A DNA stretch of 64,000 nucleotides, taken from assembly GCA_000687975.1 (NCBI GenBank), contig JIAB01000001.1, positions 1,852,501-1,916,500 of the forward strand. The letters run 5' to 3'. This document shows positions 61,952-64,000 of this stretch, one piece after another. Source of the DNA: Lachnospiraceae bacterium AC2031. Lineage in GTDB: Bacteria; Bacillota; Clostridia; Lachnospirales; Lachnospiraceae. Made by a program: the position numbers and the translations under genes. Each line of letters begins with the position of its first letter. Position 1 is the stretch's first letter. The notes under the pieces are model-generated. The model saw only the letters and a program-made list of their open reading frames with translations. It was not told the origin of the DNA and did no database searches.

Positions 61952-64000
61952 ATGGAACAGGAAAGAAAGTTAAGAATTATATCATTGGATGAATCAGGAG
62001 AATTTGAAAGATTTCTCTCCGATGATATCCGTTTTATAGGGGGACTGATAATAGATAAACCCCTTCCTGAAAATGCCAAAACTGATAATATAGTTGCAAA
62101 TGTCAGGAAAGAAATAAGAAGTGAACTTACCAGATTAACTGAGGAGTACAATAGGCTCCTTGAAGAGAAGGAATTCCTTTTTGAGGATAAAGAGGTAATA
62201 GTTAAGTACCCTGAGAGTCTTCATATGTCGGATTCAAATACATATTATTCGAAGAATGGTGTGGGAATCAAGAAGGCAAAACTTGAGAAGAAACTCCGTG
62301 CGGAAGAAATACTGCCTTTCTCTATGTGGATGAAAGAAAGAAGTATGGAATTCATCAAGGAAATGGGCTATGGAATCTATGCATATATTTATCCTTTTGG
62401 TGATAACTTTGTAAATGTCGAAGGTGTGGAAAGTAACTTAGGTGCAGCGGATTATGCATCACATCTATATTCCAGAATGTCTACAGTTTCAATGTTTAAT
62501 ACAGTGTTCTATATGTTTGATGATAGCTTCACTGATTACTCTCTTCAGTTTGCACAGCGTTCACTTGTATTTTCAGGTCTTACAAACGACAGAGAGCGTG
62601 AGGTAAATCAGGGACTTAGCAAAGAGTATGCTAAGCATATTGTTGTTGAAAAAGGACCAAATGACAGAGAAAAGAAATCCACCATATATACCATTACAAA
62701 TGTAAGCTCCTACAGAACTTCGCTCACAGATGAGATATATGGTTCGGAGCTGACAGGTGGTTATAAGAATAAGAGTTACTATCTGGGAGTTGACTCCATA
62801 GATTATTCTGGCAAGAAGGATATGGCTATTCATTATCTCACTGATATTCTGTGCAGTCATATTAGAAATACCATAGATAGACTTAATTCGAAAAATGAGA
62901 TCTACAATGACACAGCAGAACTGATCCAGCAGGAACTAGGCGCTGAGGTTGGAGATAGTACTGTAGATATAAGATTCTACTCCAAGGCAGATGCAGATTT
63001 CAGAAAGATATATCGACATATCATGCTGGGTGATCTGGCTAAGGCTTTCGATGCCGAATTCGATTTCAGCCTTGTAAGCCGCAGCGTGGATGAGAGCGAT
63101 GACGCAGATTATGTCAGAGAAAATATCCTGAGTAAGTACTATGAGCAAGAGTTTGCTCCAAGACTAGATGCTTATATTGAGAGCCTCCTTGCAGATGAAA
63201 AGTATTACGCTGATATTATCTCAAGATACGACGAGTACGTAAGTTACGCAGAACGTTTCATGGGTAAGGATGGAAATCTTGGTTATAACCGAGGTCTCCA
63301 TATTGCCGAAAGGCTGATTGAAGTCTTTGATAAGCTTCGTGCTATAGAGGAGTCAAAGCCTCGGGAGGACAGAGTTATCTTCGATAGAAAGATTGGGGAG
63401 ATAACATTTAGATTAAATGATATCCGCCTCCGTGGTCTTAATCATAAGGGAGTGGTGCGTGGACTGCTGCCTGTGATCGATAAATGTAACGAAAATAAGC
63501 TTTATATTTCACCAATGGATTATATTCATTTTAAGACAAGGGCGGCTCAGCTTTACTTCAATTCCTTTGAGTATGTGAAGGTGAAGGATCTTTTTATTGA
63601 CGATGTATGGCCAAGAATCTTTGCAGAAAATGCCAAAAAGAATATTGATATCGGCAGTTCCGAGACTCTGATTGAGCAGCTGGAAATGGTTATGGCAGGC
63701 TTAACTGGAATCGAGAATACAACACAGGTTGTTTCCGGAAAGATCTTCAGTACTTTGGGACAGGCCTATGCTTTTATGGGCGACGAAAGTATTTCAGAGA
63801 ACTGGTTTGAATCGGCGCTGGAAAAATGGTCTGGAGACGTTGCCAATCAGAATATCACTCTGTCATATCTGATGAATCTCTATGTGGATACAGCAAATAT
63901 GGGTGGGTATGAGAAATATGCACCGCAGTACTTTGGATTTTTTGATACAAAGGGCCTGGGCTGCGACAGTGTGGCTGGACAGCTGAAGGTTCTGAAGGAA
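61952..64000 (+). CDS. Large protein with DUF3800-like start, cut by window end
   Basis: The frame is open from ATG 61952 (AGAAGGAAA upstream) to the window edge, 683 codons without stop. The start IISLDESGEFERF followed by IRFIGGLIIDK resembles the first two strands of DUF3800 RNase-H-fold proteins, where DESG supplies an acidic metal ligand. AIHYLTDILCSHIRNTI (near residue 295) could match the later conserved Asp helix. The rest (from about residue 480) is helical and repeat-like (FSTLGQAYAFMGDESISENWFESAL), suggesting TPR-type repeats. It lies 24 bases after regulator B in one operon. The function is unknown; the family link is tentative. Confidence 0.65.
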   Translation, partial: MEQERKLRIISLDESGEFERFLSDDIRFIGGLIIDKPLPENAKTDNIVANVRKEIRSELTRLTEEYNRLLEEKEFLFEDKEVIVKYPESLHMSDSNTYYSKNGVGIKKAKLEKKLRAEEILPFSMWMKERSMEFIKEMGYGIYAYIYPFGDNFVNVEGVESNLGAADYASHLYSRMSTVSMFNTVFYMFDDSFTDYSLQFAQRSLVFSGLTNDREREVNQGLSKEYAKHIVVEKGPNDREKKSTIYTITNVSSYRTSLTDEIYGSELTGGYKNKSYYLGVDSIDYSGKKDMAIHYLTDILCSHIRNTIDRLNSKNEIYNDTAELIQQELGAEVGDSTVDIRFYSKADADFRKIYRHIMLGDLAKAFDAEFDFSLVSRSVDESDDADYVRENILSKYYEQEFAPRLDAYIESLLADEKYYADIISRYDEYVSYAERFMGKDGNLGYNRGLHIAERLIEVFDKLRAIEESKPREDRVIFDRKIGEITFRLNDIRLRGLNHKGVVRGLLPVIDKCNENKLYISPMDYIHFKTRAAQLYFNSFEYVKVKDLFIDDVWPRIFAENAKKNIDIGSSETLIEQLEMVMAGLTGIENTTQVVSGKIFSTLGQAYAFMGDESISENWFESALEKWSGDVANQNITLSYLMNLYVDTANMGGYEKYAPQYFGFFDTKGLGCDSVAGQLKVLKE

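Overview
This 64 kb window looks like a chromosomal segment of a Lachnospiraceae-type Firmicute, probably a Butyrivibrio or Pseudobutyrivibrio relative. The evidence is the AT-rich Gram-positive style of its promoters and strong AGGAGG-type ribosome binding sites, the tmk-holB-ricT-rsmI gene order shared with Bacillus and clostridia, the MurT/GatD pair, MecA, MutS2, YhaM, a small 2[4Fe-4S] ferredoxin, and several secreted proteins with WYY-type cell-wall-binding repeats. The genus is inferred from overall style only; the class-level placement is much firmer.

Layout. 1-2.4 kb: the 3' two thirds of a 23S rRNA, then tRNA-Asn, tRNA-Glu and tRNA-Met, with no 5S gene where one is expected and a half copy of tRNA-Asn in its place. 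2.5-10.5 kb: a membrane-anchored alpha/beta hydrolase, a three-gene sugar ABC importer without its ATPase, a DUF3298-type lipoprotein and a SpoVK/CbbX-like AAA+ ATPase. 10.8-20.2 kb: an L,D-transpeptidase, a WYL regulator, ispE and a CapA-like protein, then the housekeeping run tmk-holB-ricT-methyltransferase-rsmI and a ferredoxin. 20.2-25 kb: a possible structured RNA, mecA, and the minus-strand group murT-gatD-ywlC-rpiB. 25-28.8 kb: an NlpC/P60 wall hydrolase preceded by two WalR-like boxes, a gap with DnaA-box-like sites, and hpf with a zinc-ribbon protein. 28.9-36.6 kb: secA, prfB, hom, lysC and an FHA-domain membrane protein. 36.7-43.2 kb: the minus-strand genes mutS2, an OmpR/histidine kinase pair, an Lrp regulator and an aminotransferase. 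43.3-45.5 kb: yhaM, a YjbR-MGMT fusion and a cysteine hydrolase.

The accessory part runs from 45.6 to 56.5 kb. A tRNA-Gln gene and a 44-bp copy of its 3' part bracket a 1.2 kb islet. The islet holds a RelB/RelE-type toxin-antitoxin pair under an operator-promoter and, before it, a promoter-repeat-terminator unit built from 73-bp tandem repeats that may be a non-coding RNA. Beside it are three tandem paralogous secreted proteins with wall-binding tails whose sequences look shuffled by gene conversion. Next come an unrecognised 497-residue protein and a sugar-phosphate isomerase/FMN oxidoreductase pair.

The last part returns to housekeeping genes (dus, holA, rpsT). It ends with an operon of two divergent WYL-domain regulators, translationally coupled, followed by a large open frame leaving the window. 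That protein starts with a DUF3800-like DESG motif and continues as a helical repeat-like region. This WYL-WYL-large-protein operon is the best candidate here for an undescribed system; the tRNA-Gln islet with its repeat RNA is second.
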